From assembly GCA_022605955.1 (NCBI GenBank), contig JAKCOZ010000008.1, positions 22,073,083 through 22,137,082 of the forward strand: a DNA stretch of 64,000 nt. Reading direction: 5' to 3'. Each line of letters starts with the position of its first letter. Position 1 is the first letter of the stretch. Shown here one piece after another: positions 1 to 10,098 of this stretch. Under the pieces are notes generated by a model. It was not told where the DNA came from and made no database searches. It saw only the letters and a list, made by a program, of their open reading frames with translations. The stretch comes from Rallus limicola (taxonomy: Eukaryota; Chordata; Aves; Gruiformes; Rallidae). The translations under genes and the position numbers were made by a program.

Positions 1-2487
1 AAAAAAAAAACCTTAAAAAGAATCCAAAAGCCCCAATCCAAAAAGCAACGACTTGTTGCCAGGCCTGAGCAATGCACTTGTTTGTCTGTGCCTGCAGAAT
101 CTACCTCATGTGGAAATGATATGCCATTAGGGAATAAAAAAAAACCTATTCACTTGACAATTTCATGCAGCATGCCATAAAAAAAAATATATATGTGTAA
201 TTCCTTGTTAAAGCTCTTTATACCAAAGGGATCACACCAATTGTGAGCTGGAGACTCTTCAAGACAGTTCTCTAGGTAGAAAAGCCCTAACACTTAACAC
301 GGGCACTCAATTATTTGCTTTCTTGGCTTTGCCAGTTGCTACAGTTGGTTTTACTTCAGCCTAAGTGCAACCCACAGCTTCATTCTTTGTGTTGGAAAGT
401 GAATTCTTTTTTCTTTCTTGTTAAGTTCAAAATTTCACAGCTGTTGAGCTGTTTTACAAGGTTACAGGCAAACATTTCCCTAACCTCAAATTTACTAAAG
501 AGGGAAATGGCTACTATGAGAATATCATGCTTTCACAAGTGTGATGTGGAACATCTTGTCCCATTGCATTTTTTTCTCTTCAGTGTTTTTGGTGACTGTG
601 CTGTTAGCATGTAATATGTGACATCCCACTTCACCTCTGCATACAGAGGCACAACCTATTTCCAGGCAGGGAGGTACAGCAAAGGAATACTTTTTTCCAG
701 ACTATTGTAGAACTACGCAGCAGAAGGTGGCAATTCCACATTCTGGTTAAGAAACTAGATGGATCCCAGTCCTTCACACTCACCTTTGCTGTTATGACAG
801 TTGCTTCCTGGCACATAAAAGGCTACTGTATTTGCACAAATGTACACCCTTCCCATCTGCTGGCTTGCTAAATGAAGCCTGTGTTCCCTGTCTCTCATTT
901 TTAGTGAGTGTTTTATGGGAAAGGGCATTTGAATTTCCCATTTAATAAACACATTTAAAACGATATGTCAGAGATGGTAAACACATACTATCTAAAACAT
1001 GCAGTGCCTTTTCAGCCTAGGTCTGCAAGAGAAGAAACCAGCAGCTGCTGAGCTCAGATAGGAAAACTGCAACAGGTGGCTCGGTAGAAAGGGTTTGACA
1101 AAGTAGGCAAACAAGTAACAAAAGCTAGGCTTGCTGGCAGAGCAGTCACAGGGCAAAAAGGGACAAAAGCAGGTACACCGGAATCAGCCTGCAAGATGCT
1201 CTCAGACAAAAGCAAAGAGGCCTAGATGGATACTACAGGCAAAAAGAAATTCACAGGGCGCTTAGGTAGCATAGGCCAAGAACCTTATTTTTGTCATAAT
1301 ATTTTCCAAGAAACCAAGGAGGCAAGGTGGAGGTCACAGACACGCTACCCAGGGCAAGAAAAACAGATGGACCAGGCAAAGCCATGGGTGGCCTAAGACA
1401 GAAAAGTAGCAGCATTCGGTGAACAGAAAAATGTATATCAATGCTGTTAAAAAGATGTTACTGGAGGAAGTGCCCACTGACATATCCTAAAGGATTGTCA
1501 GACAGCGTCTAAAAAACCCCTCCATTACATAGAGAATATTGTACTGGCATATACTGAAAGACCCTCAAAATTCAAGCCTTGATTTAGTAGAACTAAAAGA
1601 ATTAAACCAGCACCAGGTAAAGTTTCAAGTATTGCTTCCTTAAACCTAATACTTAGTTGGTAAGGGTACAGTTTCCATTTAAAATAAAAAAAAACCCACC
1701 AAACCAACCACGATATTTGATGATAATGCACATTTAAATTAGAGTTCGATTATGTTTTTAGTTATTCACCCCACTCCTGCACCAAGTTCACATTCCAAAA
1801 GTACTGAACTTCACCAGAAGAGGCTTTGCAGCACAACAGCACAAATCACAAATACACCCCGACACCCCTAAGCCTCCCAGAGACGCGTCTTGGAGGAAAC
1901 CACCGAGACTTCACCTCCCCCGGTGCCAGACCCCGAGCAGCACTCGGGCTCAAGCCCCTTGAGGCGCTGCCAGCAGGCGGAGGTGCGAGGGGCGCTCCCG
2001 GATCACACCCCCTCACCAGCGGCCCAGGCCGAAGCCAGTATCACTCCGGCTTAGGCTCCACAGGCTGCGTGTGAGAGGCTGAACCCAACCCAAAGCCGCC
2101 CTGGGGAAGTACATGATTGTGCAACAGCTCCCGCTTGCCCGGTTCCGGCCGCACGCTGGCAGGGACAGGGCCTCGGCGAGGCAACCGCGACGAACGGCCG
2201 CGGCACGACAGAGGGAAACCTGAGTAACTCACCCGAGTAAGGAGCGAGAGGCGCGCGGGCACGCCAGGGGCAGCGACGCGAGGCTGCGCCTGGCGCGGGC
2301 AGCCCCTCCGGCGGCGAGCACCTCCCCAGCCGCTCCCCCGGGGGCTGGCTCCAGCCCTCTCACCCTCCCCAGCTCCTCCAAGCGCCTGACCCCACCCAAG
2401 GCGGCCCGCAGCGGGCAGCTGCCGAGGAGGCGGCTCCCGGAGGCCCTAACTTGACCTTTCCGCGAACCGGCCTGGCCCGATCCGGTA

Positions 2488-2577
2488 CCCCCCCCCCCCG
2501 CCCCGCGGCGGAACGGAGGAGGGGGGGAGGGAGGGGGCCGCGGAAGCTTCAACAGCCCCCCCCGCCCCGCCCCCGCC
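2488..2577. other. C-run/G-run cluster with G-quadruplex potential in NFE2L2 intron 1
   Basis: A run of 12 C (2488-2499) plus CCCC (2501-2504) is followed by a G-rich tract at 2515-2537 whose runs of 7, 3 and 5 G allow four G-triplets on the plus strand. Another C-rich tract follows at about 2555-2577. On the transcribed RNA (minus strand) the outer tracts are G-rich. The C and G tracts can also pair with each other as a hairpin. The exact homopolymer length may vary between individuals or be an assembly approximation. Confidence 0.55.
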
Positions 2578-2588
2578 ATGACTCAGCG
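2578..2588 (+). promoter_or_regulatory. Antioxidant response element (ARE / CNC-sMaf site)
   Basis: ATGACTCAGCG matches the published ARE consensus RTGAYNNNGCR at every fixed position. Read on the minus strand it is CGCTGAGTCAT, one base from the NF-E2/Maf ideal TGCTGAGTCAT. It lies about 166 bp inside NFE2L2 intron 1, in the CpG island. NRF2 bound with small Maf proteins recognises such sites, and NRF2 autoregulation through ARE-like sites in its own promoter has been reported in mammals. The motif is seen directly. Its use is inferred. Confidence 0.6.
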
Positions 2589-2596
2589 CGTTCGCA

Positions 2597-2617
2597 GGGG
2601 CGGGGCGGCGCCACGTG
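2597..2617. promoter_or_regulatory. GC box and CACGTG E-box
   Basis: A GGGGCGGGGCGG Sp1/KLF-type GC box (2597-2608) is followed after 3 bp by a CACGTG E-box (2612-2617), the core bound by USF, MYC/MAX and similar bHLH-ZIP factors. They sit 10-40 bp from the ARE. Motif matches only. Confidence 0.4.
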
Positions 2618-2753
2618 CTCCGCCGACCTCGTGACCACCCGCCCCGCCCCTCGCGCGGACACCCGACCAGGCCGGGCCGGGCGCTGCGGGGGCAGGTGAG
2701 GGGTGCCGGCGCCCCCGCCCCACTACACCCTCGGTTGCCGGCCTTGCTCTCAC

Positions 2754-2783
2754 CTGGGCGGCGGGCGGCAGCTCGATCTCCAT
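2754..2783 (-). CDS. NFE2L2: NFE2L2 (NRF2) first coding exon, MEIELPPAAQ
   Basis: NRF2 is the CNC-bZIP transcription factor that dimerises with small Maf proteins on antioxidant response elements and is held in check by KEAP1. Only the first coding exon is here: 30 bp on the minus strand, ATG at 2783-2781 in a strong context (G at -3, G at +4), reading MEIELPPAAQ, then CAG followed by GTGAGAGC as a good splice donor. The human exon 1 peptide, from memory, is MMDLELPPPGLPSQQ and also ends at a codon boundary, so sequence, phase and length class agree, with the bird version a few residues shorter. The KEAP1-binding DLG and ETGE motifs and the bZIP region are encoded by exons outside the window. 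AGPS lying divergently beyond a non-coding gap, as in mammals, supports the call. The exon is very short, so identity rests on peptide similarity plus synteny. Confidence 0.78.
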
Positions 2784-3130
2784 CGCGCGGGGCCGGAGAA
2801 CACGGCGAGGCCGATACGTCGCGGTGGCGGTTGGCCCAGCGACACCCACCCGCTCTCTCCGGTGTTGTTTGGGACCGAAGGCGGCCCGGCCCGGGCCGGT
2901 CCAGCGGCCACCCCCGCGCCCCGCCCCGCCGCCGTGCAGCCACTCAGCGGCTGCGGGAGCCCGCGGAGGCGGCTCCTTTCCCGGCAGCGGCGGCGGCCGT
3001 GCCAGGAATCTCGCCCGCCCCCGGCGCTCTCGCGGCCCCGCCGCCCGAGACCCCCAAGCCCGGCGGCTGCCTTCGTGAGTGGCCGTCCCTGCCGGGGCCA
3101 GCTCCCGCCCCGTCCCCGGGAATGGCCAGA
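2784..3130 (-). promoter_or_regulatory. NFE2L2: NFE2L2 5' leader and core promoter region (approximate)
   Basis: This is the sequence directly upstream of the NFE2L2 ATG on the minus strand, CpG-rich with a minus-strand GC-box tract (complement of 2909-2932) and no obvious TATA box. The reading frame of the ATG stays open upstream for over 600 bp, but contains no upstream ATG. The TSS cannot be fixed, so the right boundary is a guess. Confidence 0.45.
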
Positions 3131-3450
3131 CGCACCTTGGTCCGGCCGCACTGGGCAGTCGCCGGTGCTCCCTGTACAAACCTCGGAACCGGGGGCGGAT
3201 CGGTGTGTGCTTTCTGGTGTAAGGCACCCGCTTGTCTGCGTGTGCGGCTCCGTGTTTCGTATCCGGCGCTTCGCTTCGGTGTAGCCAGACCCCGCGTTCA
3301 GCCCCGGGCAGCGAAGACGGCTGTGACGGCGGGGAGCGGTGCTGGCGCTGCCCGCGTTGTAGAGGAACAGAAAGCCGAGCGATGCCGTTACGGCCCGTAT
3401 GCCAGCTGCCTTCCGCCACGCAGAAGGATAACCAAGTGACCTAACTCACA

Positions 3451-6400
3451 AACCGGCCAAAACAGAGAGATTTGGAGTTTGAGACGCACAAAGAATTCGG
3501 AATTCATACCTTTGGATGAAGTCCCACACAGAGCAGTGATATCACTTGTCCCCATAACATTTTGTCAACCTTCTGACTTCTCCATCTATTTAAAAGGCAT
3601 CCTGCAATGTATCATAGTCCTTGGGCGTAACAGCAAGCATGTGCCACGGCCTGCCTGGACGTAGGAGGGAATGCTTCAGAACAGACAGGCTACAGGCCTG
3701 GATCCCTATCCCTATGTCATAGTTACCAAATGATTAGAGCAGCTTCTCTTAAATCCCTTGTCGTTATTTGGTAAATGACATTAATCATAGAGCAAGCTGA
3801 ATTCCACTAGGAACTACTAGCATCAGGCAAAAAGTTAATCAATTCAGTGCACTTGAATAGGGCTTTGAAAAGGGTAAGACTGCTGCCATGGCGTTTGCTG
3901 CCTGGCTGACAGTGTATGACAATATATACCTTTCAAATTATCCTTTGGTCACACTTTGGGCCCATTTTTGAAGCCACTTTCAATGATCTAATATAACCAA
4001 ATAGTGTGGAAATGAGGACACTTCCTAGCCTTCTAACCATTCCTTTGTTGATGCTTTTTTAGCTTCCATGGCTCGCAGCCAGAGCACTGCTATCACCTCT
4101 GCGCCTGGTGCACTGTGCCTGCTATGGGTATTCACCACCGAGCTGCTTTTGTGTGTTTCACAGTATAAACGGGGCTCATGTGAAGATCTCATTTCCACGT
4201 TCAGGAGGGTGACTTTATAAATTAAAACACAGCACAAGAGTATAAATTCGATAAATCTATAGTAATAAAAAAAAAATTCTTTGCACTATTGTGTCACAGG
4301 TGGGATTCTACCCAAAGATATTGCTTGCTCTAATTATATAAAATTGATAGATCTCTTTGAAGGAAGAATCTGTAACCTAAGTAGATTTATTCTGTGTGTG
4401 TTTGATGTAATGGGAGCACATGCCTTATAAGGAAGGTTTAGTTAAAACACACCCATAGAGCCACTAACTACGGAGGTCTAAGCAGAACAAGTGCTGCATC
4501 ACTGAATGAACTAGGTGTATTGAAGGAGCTATGGCTTCAATTCCATGGAAGGAGAATGCATGGCAACAATTAATCATTTGTAATGAAGAACCAGCAGCAA
4601 AACATTAAGGGTATTCCTCTGTATTATTTTTGTAGTACTACTTAATTCTGCGGTCTAAAACTGCATCCAGACGAAAGGACTCTGTTGGAATCTCCAGAGA
4701 GAAGTGGGCTGTCACAAGTTTAAAAGGCCTGTGACTACAGCTGCTGCCAGCTCTTTGCAAACGGTGTTTTTACTAAGTACCAGCTTTTGACTTTTTCAGT
4801 ATTATAAAGGAAACAGTGAGCGGACCACGGTAGAGCAAAATGAATAATACACTATGTCAGTTTGTGAAAAATTGCCCTGAAGCTATAAAGGTGTCTTTTC
4901 TATATGCTTTATTTAATAGAAAGCAAAATAAAAGCAAACATGAATCTTAGGCATTGGCACAGATTGTATCATAGTGCAGAAATAGTATGCAAAGCTAAGC
5001 GGCTTGCTGGGAGGCGGAGGTGAAAAAAAAAAAAAAAGGCAAGGACACTTTCTGGCCAGGCCAGATAAAAGAGCATTGACTATATCTTTCATTTGTGTTC
5101 CTTGCTTAATTTCTTTTCTCCTTTCCTTATCTTCACACCTTGAGCTCAGGCAGACCAGCGCTTCATTTCTGATGAGTAAGGCAGCCATCCAAAAATCAGC
5201 TTAATGAAAACGCTGTATATCACCACACTACTCCCACCGTGCGGCTCTGATGAATGAGGAGTGTGGCATTAGGAGCCTTCTGAAACAAAGGACGAGCAAT
5301 GCTTTCGCAATATTGAGTAGACAAACTGAAACACCTGGAAACACAGGCTTATTTGTTACTTGCCCTTCACAGCTTTTTGAAAAGGTCTGAAGAAAATGTT
5401 TTCAATTAACATTGCATCTCCCCAGTCCTGGAGTTTATCCTGCATACAGTGACATCTCCACATGGCATGCATTGAGGAATATGTGCCTACATGCAGCGTT
5501 TTGTCCCCACTTGTAAATACAAACTTTTGGCCAAGCACAGAAAATTCCGAATGCTTTTAGATTTGGATATATATATATGTACTGACACCCATTATTGCAA
5601 TATTGCATCTTAGATGCAAATGAGATAGATATAATTTCCAGGATATTTGAAGTAGCCAAAGTAGTATATTCAAAACCAACCCACAGGGGTACTGTACGGG
5701 TGAGTAAAAAAGAGTATAGAGAACTTTTTATGACACCTCCAATTTTAAATATTATTAGTTTTCATGAGACATTATCAGCATTCCTATTCTTGCATTAGAC
5801 GTTTTTCAATTTTAATATTTATAAAAATATTTTATTATCAGAGTTTATTCTAAAATATGTTCATGCTTTTTAAAAATGATAGGAAAATTGAAAGATCTGA
5901 TTGTGTTTTCAGATAATGAACTATTAACGTTTTGATTAAGTTCTTTCTAATGTGTCTGCATGACATTTTATAGTCTTTTATGTTAAAGTAATTATGAAGT
6001 TAGAAACTTCATAGTGCCACCTACTGCTGAAAATACAAATTTTTAACACTTGCCAGTTTGGGTACCTTCAAATACAAGGGCAATGAAGGAAAATATCTGC
6101 TTGAATAGTCTTTCAAATCTCTGAAAAGCACTGGAGACAAGTCCTGACCTGCTAGCTGAATTTCAGTCACACTGAATTTCTGAACTTTGACTCAGGCTGT
6201 AATGAGAAGTGACTCTGAGGAACTGGGATTTTACTTGGAAGCTTTTTCAATGTTATATTTTTAATAAGAACTTTCATTTTAAAATTAGTCCCTGTGATGT
6301 CACTAGGAAAACCAATGAAATTCACCAATGAAAGGATTCAATGAAACAAAATTCATTTTTTACTCAGTGATAAGGAGACATCCCCTGCACAAGATGTAAA

Positions 6401-7387
6401 CCAAGAGCCACCAAGGACCCTGGAATCAGCATCACATGCTGCTCAAGCTCTGTTCCCTTCTTAGACTGCAGTTGTAAGGTGGACCATGGATCCCTGCTTA
6501 GATATTGGCATAAAATGGTAAGTCCTTGGCCACGATCCTCCCTAGCCCTCACCACCTAGAAGTTAGATGAGGTTAACATACAGTCTAAAGTACAGTAGCT
6601 GCTTCTTTCTTCACTCGGAGAAGACTGTGTCTAGTACTAGTGAAACAGTAACCATATGCCTACAACCTTTTCCTACATTCCAGATGTTAAATATTGTTTA
6701 TGATCTCATTCCCAGGAACCATGGAAATAGGAGCAGTGGTAGGACTTTGTACATGAGTATGATGAAATAGAATATAGACCCTTATTATTCCTGATGAAAG
6801 GTCAACTTTAAATTTGCCTCTGAGGAATCAGGGATGGTTTCTCTTCTGCTGGTACTTGTCTCATCCAATGGAATAAACTGACACTGAAACACTTTGACTA
6901 TGTGACTGACAGAGTTTGTCTTGTTACGGCTTGATGACTTAAACTTAGAAACTAATTTCTTTTCAAGTTGAAAAATTCTAGAGAACAATGCATTTGAAAC
7001 ATAAAAGGGCTTGTAAAGACGATCTAGGCACTCAGAAGCAGTGCTTTAAAGCCTTTAGAGGCACTCTGCATGACCCCCCTTTTCATTCAGAGGAGAAGGA
7101 CTGCTGTCAGGACAGTATCACCTTGTGGTATCACACTTCATTCAACAGACAAAAATGTCAGAAGAGCTTTTTGCAATGTACAGCTGCTTCTGTACAGACA
7201 ATTCTGGGCACACACTTTACCAACATTACCCATTAAGAATTCACCTCTTATTAGGTTAGCTTGATAAAAACCAAGAGATGGGATGTTTCCTAGTTGTTGA
7301 GCATAACATGTCTTCTGTGCAACGCAAACTCGTTCTGACTTTTTGGTCAGTTAAACATTATTTTTAAAATTTATTTATTTACTGAAC
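3451..7387. other. Intergenic, no gene recognised
   Basis: A/T-rich sequence between the NFE2L2 CpG island and an LTR element. It holds a poly-A run (about 5022-5037), a short TA repeat (about 5568-5579) and a CTCF-like motif at 6014. Open frames are short and look like chance. Confidence 0.6.
6014..6027 (-). promoter_or_regulatory. CTCF-like motif
   Basis: On the minus strand the sequence is GCAGTAGGTGGCAC. It agrees with the CTCF core consensus CCRSYAGRKGGCRS at 13 of 14 positions. It lies in otherwise plain A/T-rich intergenic DNA. Occupancy cannot be judged from sequence. Confidence 0.4.
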
Positions 7388-7969
7388 TGGTTTGGGTTGG
7401 GACAGAGTTAATTTTCTTCATAGTAGCTTGTGTGGTGCTATGTTTTGGATTTGTGATGAAAACTATTCATAGCACAGGGATGTTTCAGTTACTGCTGAAC
7501 AATGCTCAAGGCCTTTCTGCTTCTCACATCACCTCACCAGTGAGCATGCTGGGGGTGCACAGATGTTGGGAGGGGATACAGTTGGGACAGCTGATCCCTG
7601 CTGACCAAAGGGATATCCTGTACCACATGATGTCATGCTCAGCAATAGAAGCTGCAGGGAAGAAGGAGGAAGTGAGTGAGGGGACACATTTAGAGTGATG
7701 GCATCTGTCTTCTCATGTAAAGAGTTAAGCATGACAGAGCTCTGCTTTCCAGGAGATGGCTGAACACCTTCCTGCGGATGGGAAGTAGTGAATGAATTCC
7801 TTGGTTTTCTTTGCTTGCACAAATGGCCTTTGCTTATGTATTAAATTGTCTTCATCTCAACTCATGAGTTTTGTCACTTTTACCCTTCCTATTTTCTCCT
7901 CATCCCACTGGGGAAGGTGAGCGTGGGGCTGTGTGGGGCTGAGCTGCCCACTAGGAGTAAACAATGACA
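7388..7969 (+). repeat. 5' LTR of the ERVL-like element
   Basis: It starts TGG and ends ACA, just upstream of the PBS-like segment, 582 bp. It includes a CRE-like TGATGTCATG (about 7628-7637), a weakened TATA-like region directly after it, and an ATTAAA polyadenylation signal at about 7840. The position of the left end is set by comparison with the second copy at 8955. Confidence 0.72.
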
Positions 7970-7977
7970 GTCCTTTT

Positions 7978-7995
7978 TGGTGCCCAACATGAGGC
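7978..7995 (+). other. Primer-binding site of the LTR element
   Basis: TGGTGCCCAACATGAGGC lies 8 bp after the LTR. It differs by three bases from the tRNA-Lys1,2-type PBS TGGCGCCCAACGTGGGGC. The CpG positions of that type are the ones changed here, as expected of methylation decay. Confidence 0.6.
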
Positions 7996-8093
7996 CTGAG
8001 GGGTTGGAGGTAGCAGCAGATTTGACTGGAGTTTGCTAGACCAAATTTATAGCTTTTATTGCTGTTTAGCAATTAGCAGGTCCTGTGCTTGCC

Positions 8094-8327
8094 ATGGGGC
8101 TTGCTACTCCGACTGCACGTTGGAGTCCAGTGCTAGTTTGTGGCTGCTTTTTTCTCCTGCTGTATGCTGTAGGGCTTATCATCTCACCCTGCACTGCCTG
8201 GAGCATTTTGATAATGGCAGTGGCCATGTGCCTGGGTTGGCTGATGGCCAGGGCGTTGCTGCTGTTTTGTGCTGCTGTACTGGACAGGCTGGAGCTCCAG
8301 AGTCAACTTGAGTCAAAAAGACTGTGA
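8094..8327 (+). CDS. Small hydrophobic ORF (77 aa) inside the LTR element, function unknown
   Basis: An ATG in good context (GCC before, G after) opens a 77-codon frame about 100 bp after the primer-binding site. The product has two long hydrophobic stretches, roughly residues 11-29 (from SPVLVCG onwards) and 34-60 (from TAWSILIM onwards), then a charged tail (LDRLELQSQLESKRL). That is the look of a two-pass membrane peptide. I cannot assign it to gag, pol or env. The copy is old and sits in an element with no other intact gene, so it may be chance or a relic of a leader ORF. Comparison of many copies of the family would decide. Confidence 0.3.
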   Translation: MGLATPTARWSPVLVCGCFFLLLYAVGLIISPCTAWSILIMAVAMCLGWLMARALLLFCAAVLDRLELQSQLESKRL

Positions 8328-8954
8328 CCTGTGGATGATTCCAAGCAGGGGAAGACATCCTGAAGTGCCTGTGGCTAAGTCCACACTGGAGCAGATATAT
8401 CTCAAAGCACCTGTGGCCAAGGATAAGTGCAGGCTGCAGTAGGTCTTGAAGAAGCTGTGCCCCATGAGTCCCATGCTGGAGCAGGTGGGACTGTAGTCTG
8501 TAGATAAGTCCATATTGGAGCAGAGGCAAGGGGAAGAGTACTGTGGTATCCAAAGGGACCAGAGGTGGAGATTGTAATGGATACACCTTAAACTGTTGGA
8601 ACCTGTGATTCAAGTTGCATGTTATCGGACATACTATAACAGGACACACCACCAGTGGAGGATGAGCAAGTGCAGCAGTGACCCAACCTGAGCTGGCTTC
8701 AGTGCCAACTCCATGCTATACAACACCTCTCCTGTCCTGAGTGACCACCATAAGAGATAGAACCAAAGTCATGGACTAGTGAACTCAATGGACATTTCAG
8801 GGACATTTTACAGGGGTAGTCCATAGCCTAAGGGAATGAGATCTGTGTCTATATCAAAGGATGGGAAGGGGGAAAGTGGCTAATGAAGACTGGTTGGATA
8901 GTGTGGGACCTAAGCATGATGTAAATGGAATGGAATAAGGCATGGAGACTGTAC

Positions 8955-9066
8955 TGGGTTTGGATGGGATAGAGTTAATTTTCTTCCTAGTAGCTTGTAT
9001 GGTGCTGTGTTTTGGATTTGTGAATGTAAACCACTGATATTTGTACTTCCTGGTGTGATACAGGGG
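8955..9066 (+). repeat. 3' LTR fragment of the ERVL-like element
   Basis: It begins TGGGTTTGGATGGGATAGAG and repeats the first 70-80 bp of the 5' LTR with a few differences (for example CTTCCTAG against CTTCATAG). After about 9030 similarity is lost. Only GATACAGGGGATG near 9056 still resembles the 5' copy. The purine-rich GGGAAGGGGGAAAG at about 8865-8878 may be the old polypurine tract, in which case the true U3 start could be nearer 8878. Confidence 0.6.
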
Positions 9067-10098
9067 ATGCCCATACCGTGGTGGAGGAAGAAGGATGAGC
9101 ACTCTCACTGCTGGCTGGGTAATTATTTTGCTCATAGGTGCATGAGTTACAAGTTAGGAGTTAATAAAACGCGAGTTAAGAATTAGAACTTGTGAGTTAG
9201 AAACCTCATGACTTAAGTGACAAATTAGTGAATTCACGTGCTTGTCTAGCCTGTACAAAGGGGATTGGAGCCCTTGTTTGTCATGTTTGCTTTCTTTCTG
9301 AATGAGCTCATAAAATGAAGTTTAATTTACAGAGTACGTTGCCCTGCAAATTTGAGAGATCCAAAGGGACTGTGACACAGAGTGTGGCCCTTCTTCCTAT
9401 TACCTGTCCAAATACTTAAAAACTGCTTCTTTCCAAAAGAGCGAATAGGTAATGACTAGGGATAGTCCTCTGAAAGGAGCAGGGAAAAACCTTCTCAACA
9501 CTCAAGTTCTGTATTGTCTGTCTACCCTAAATTTGTGTTCTCCTTTAAGGGCCTTGCCAAAGACCTCTGGTCCCTGCTTCTCTTCCTGGGTCAGTTATAA
9601 TCCACTCAGCCCTTCCTTCTTACTTCACTCACTATAAACTATGGACTTCTAATGTTAATGTGTGTCAGTCTAAATAATTAAAAGCAATGCATACTGTAGC
9701 CCAGAAAATTAGAAAGGTTGACAATGCACTGCTGCTTTCTCAAAGAAAGGCACAAACTCAAATCACAGTCAGCAGGAAAATGAATAAGCTATTTGGTGAT
9801 ATCATGTTCAACAAAATAGCATCATAAAAATGAAATTATATAAAGTAATATTCAAATCACGCAGTCATCGTTGATTTAGTTTTCAATTATACAGAGGTAA
9901 TTGTATTAACGAACTGCCTCATTCAGTTTGGTGGAAAAACAATTGAAAGTTTTAATGTCCTGGCATCTGCAGATAATAAATGATGTGATCTGTGCTCCTA
10001 ACTCAATGAGAATCCTAATTCTTACCTTACCCAAGGCATACTACAATATCAGTACGTCTGACGAAATACACTTCTATGACCTTCTGGAGCCAAGACAA

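Larger units (their letters stand above)
1..2753 (-). other. NFE2L2: NFE2L2 intron 1, 5' part (gene runs leftward)
   Basis: This is the stretch immediately downstream, on the minus strand, of the GT donor at 2753-2752. The rest of the intron and all later NFE2L2 exons lie outside the window. From about 1850 to 2753 it is part of the CpG island. From 1 to about 1800 it is ordinary A/T-rich sequence with A-runs at 1-10, 139-149 and 178-188. The plus strand shows more A than T here (for example 26 A and 7 T in 1201-1260), as expected if the minus strand is the transcribed sense strand. I see no coding exon in it. The short open frames at 315-614, 631-816 and 1525-1731 look like chance. Confidence 0.7.
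1850..3450. promoter_or_regulatory. CpG island over the NFE2L2 promoter and first exon
   Basis: Base composition changes abruptly near 1850 to very G+C-rich, CpG-dense DNA and returns to A/T-rich DNA near 3450. It contains many GC boxes (for example 2597-2608 and 2909-2932) and surrounds the first coding exon of NFE2L2. Six-frame translation gives many long open frames here, in both directions, simply because stop codons are rare in such DNA. A divergent non-coding transcript on the plus strand is plausible, as CpG-island promoters often fire both ways, and a plus-strand GTGAGT occurs at 3075-3080. I cannot place transcription start sites from sequence alone. Confidence 0.85.
7388..9066 (+). 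mobile_element. Degenerate LTR retroelement (ERVL-like), 5' LTR plus short internal region plus 3' LTR fragment
   Basis: A left LTR (7388-7969) is followed by a primer-binding-site-like segment (7978-7995), about 950 bp of internal sequence, and then a second copy of the LTR start at 8955. The first 70-80 bp of the two LTR copies align closely, sharing tracts such as AGAGTTAATTTTCTTC and TGTTTTGGATTTGTG. No gag, pol or env protein is visible in any frame, so it is a non-autonomous or internally deleted copy that could not move on its own. The LTR resembles a family I know from many neoavian genomes. Orientation is plus. The right boundary is uncertain because the second LTR decays after about 9030. 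Confidence 0.8.

Noticed and set aside
2583..3439. Long open frames on both strands over the NFE2L2 CpG island (up to 278 codons)
   Set aside because: They overlap each other in several frames and reflect the rarity of stop codons in G+C-rich DNA. The one in frame with NFE2L2 begins with GTG and has no ATG before the known start, so an N-terminal extension would need a non-AUG start.
8179..8652. 157-codon minus-strand frame inside the LTR element
   Set aside because: Antisense to the element and overlapping the plus-strand hydrophobic frame. No retroviral domain recognised.
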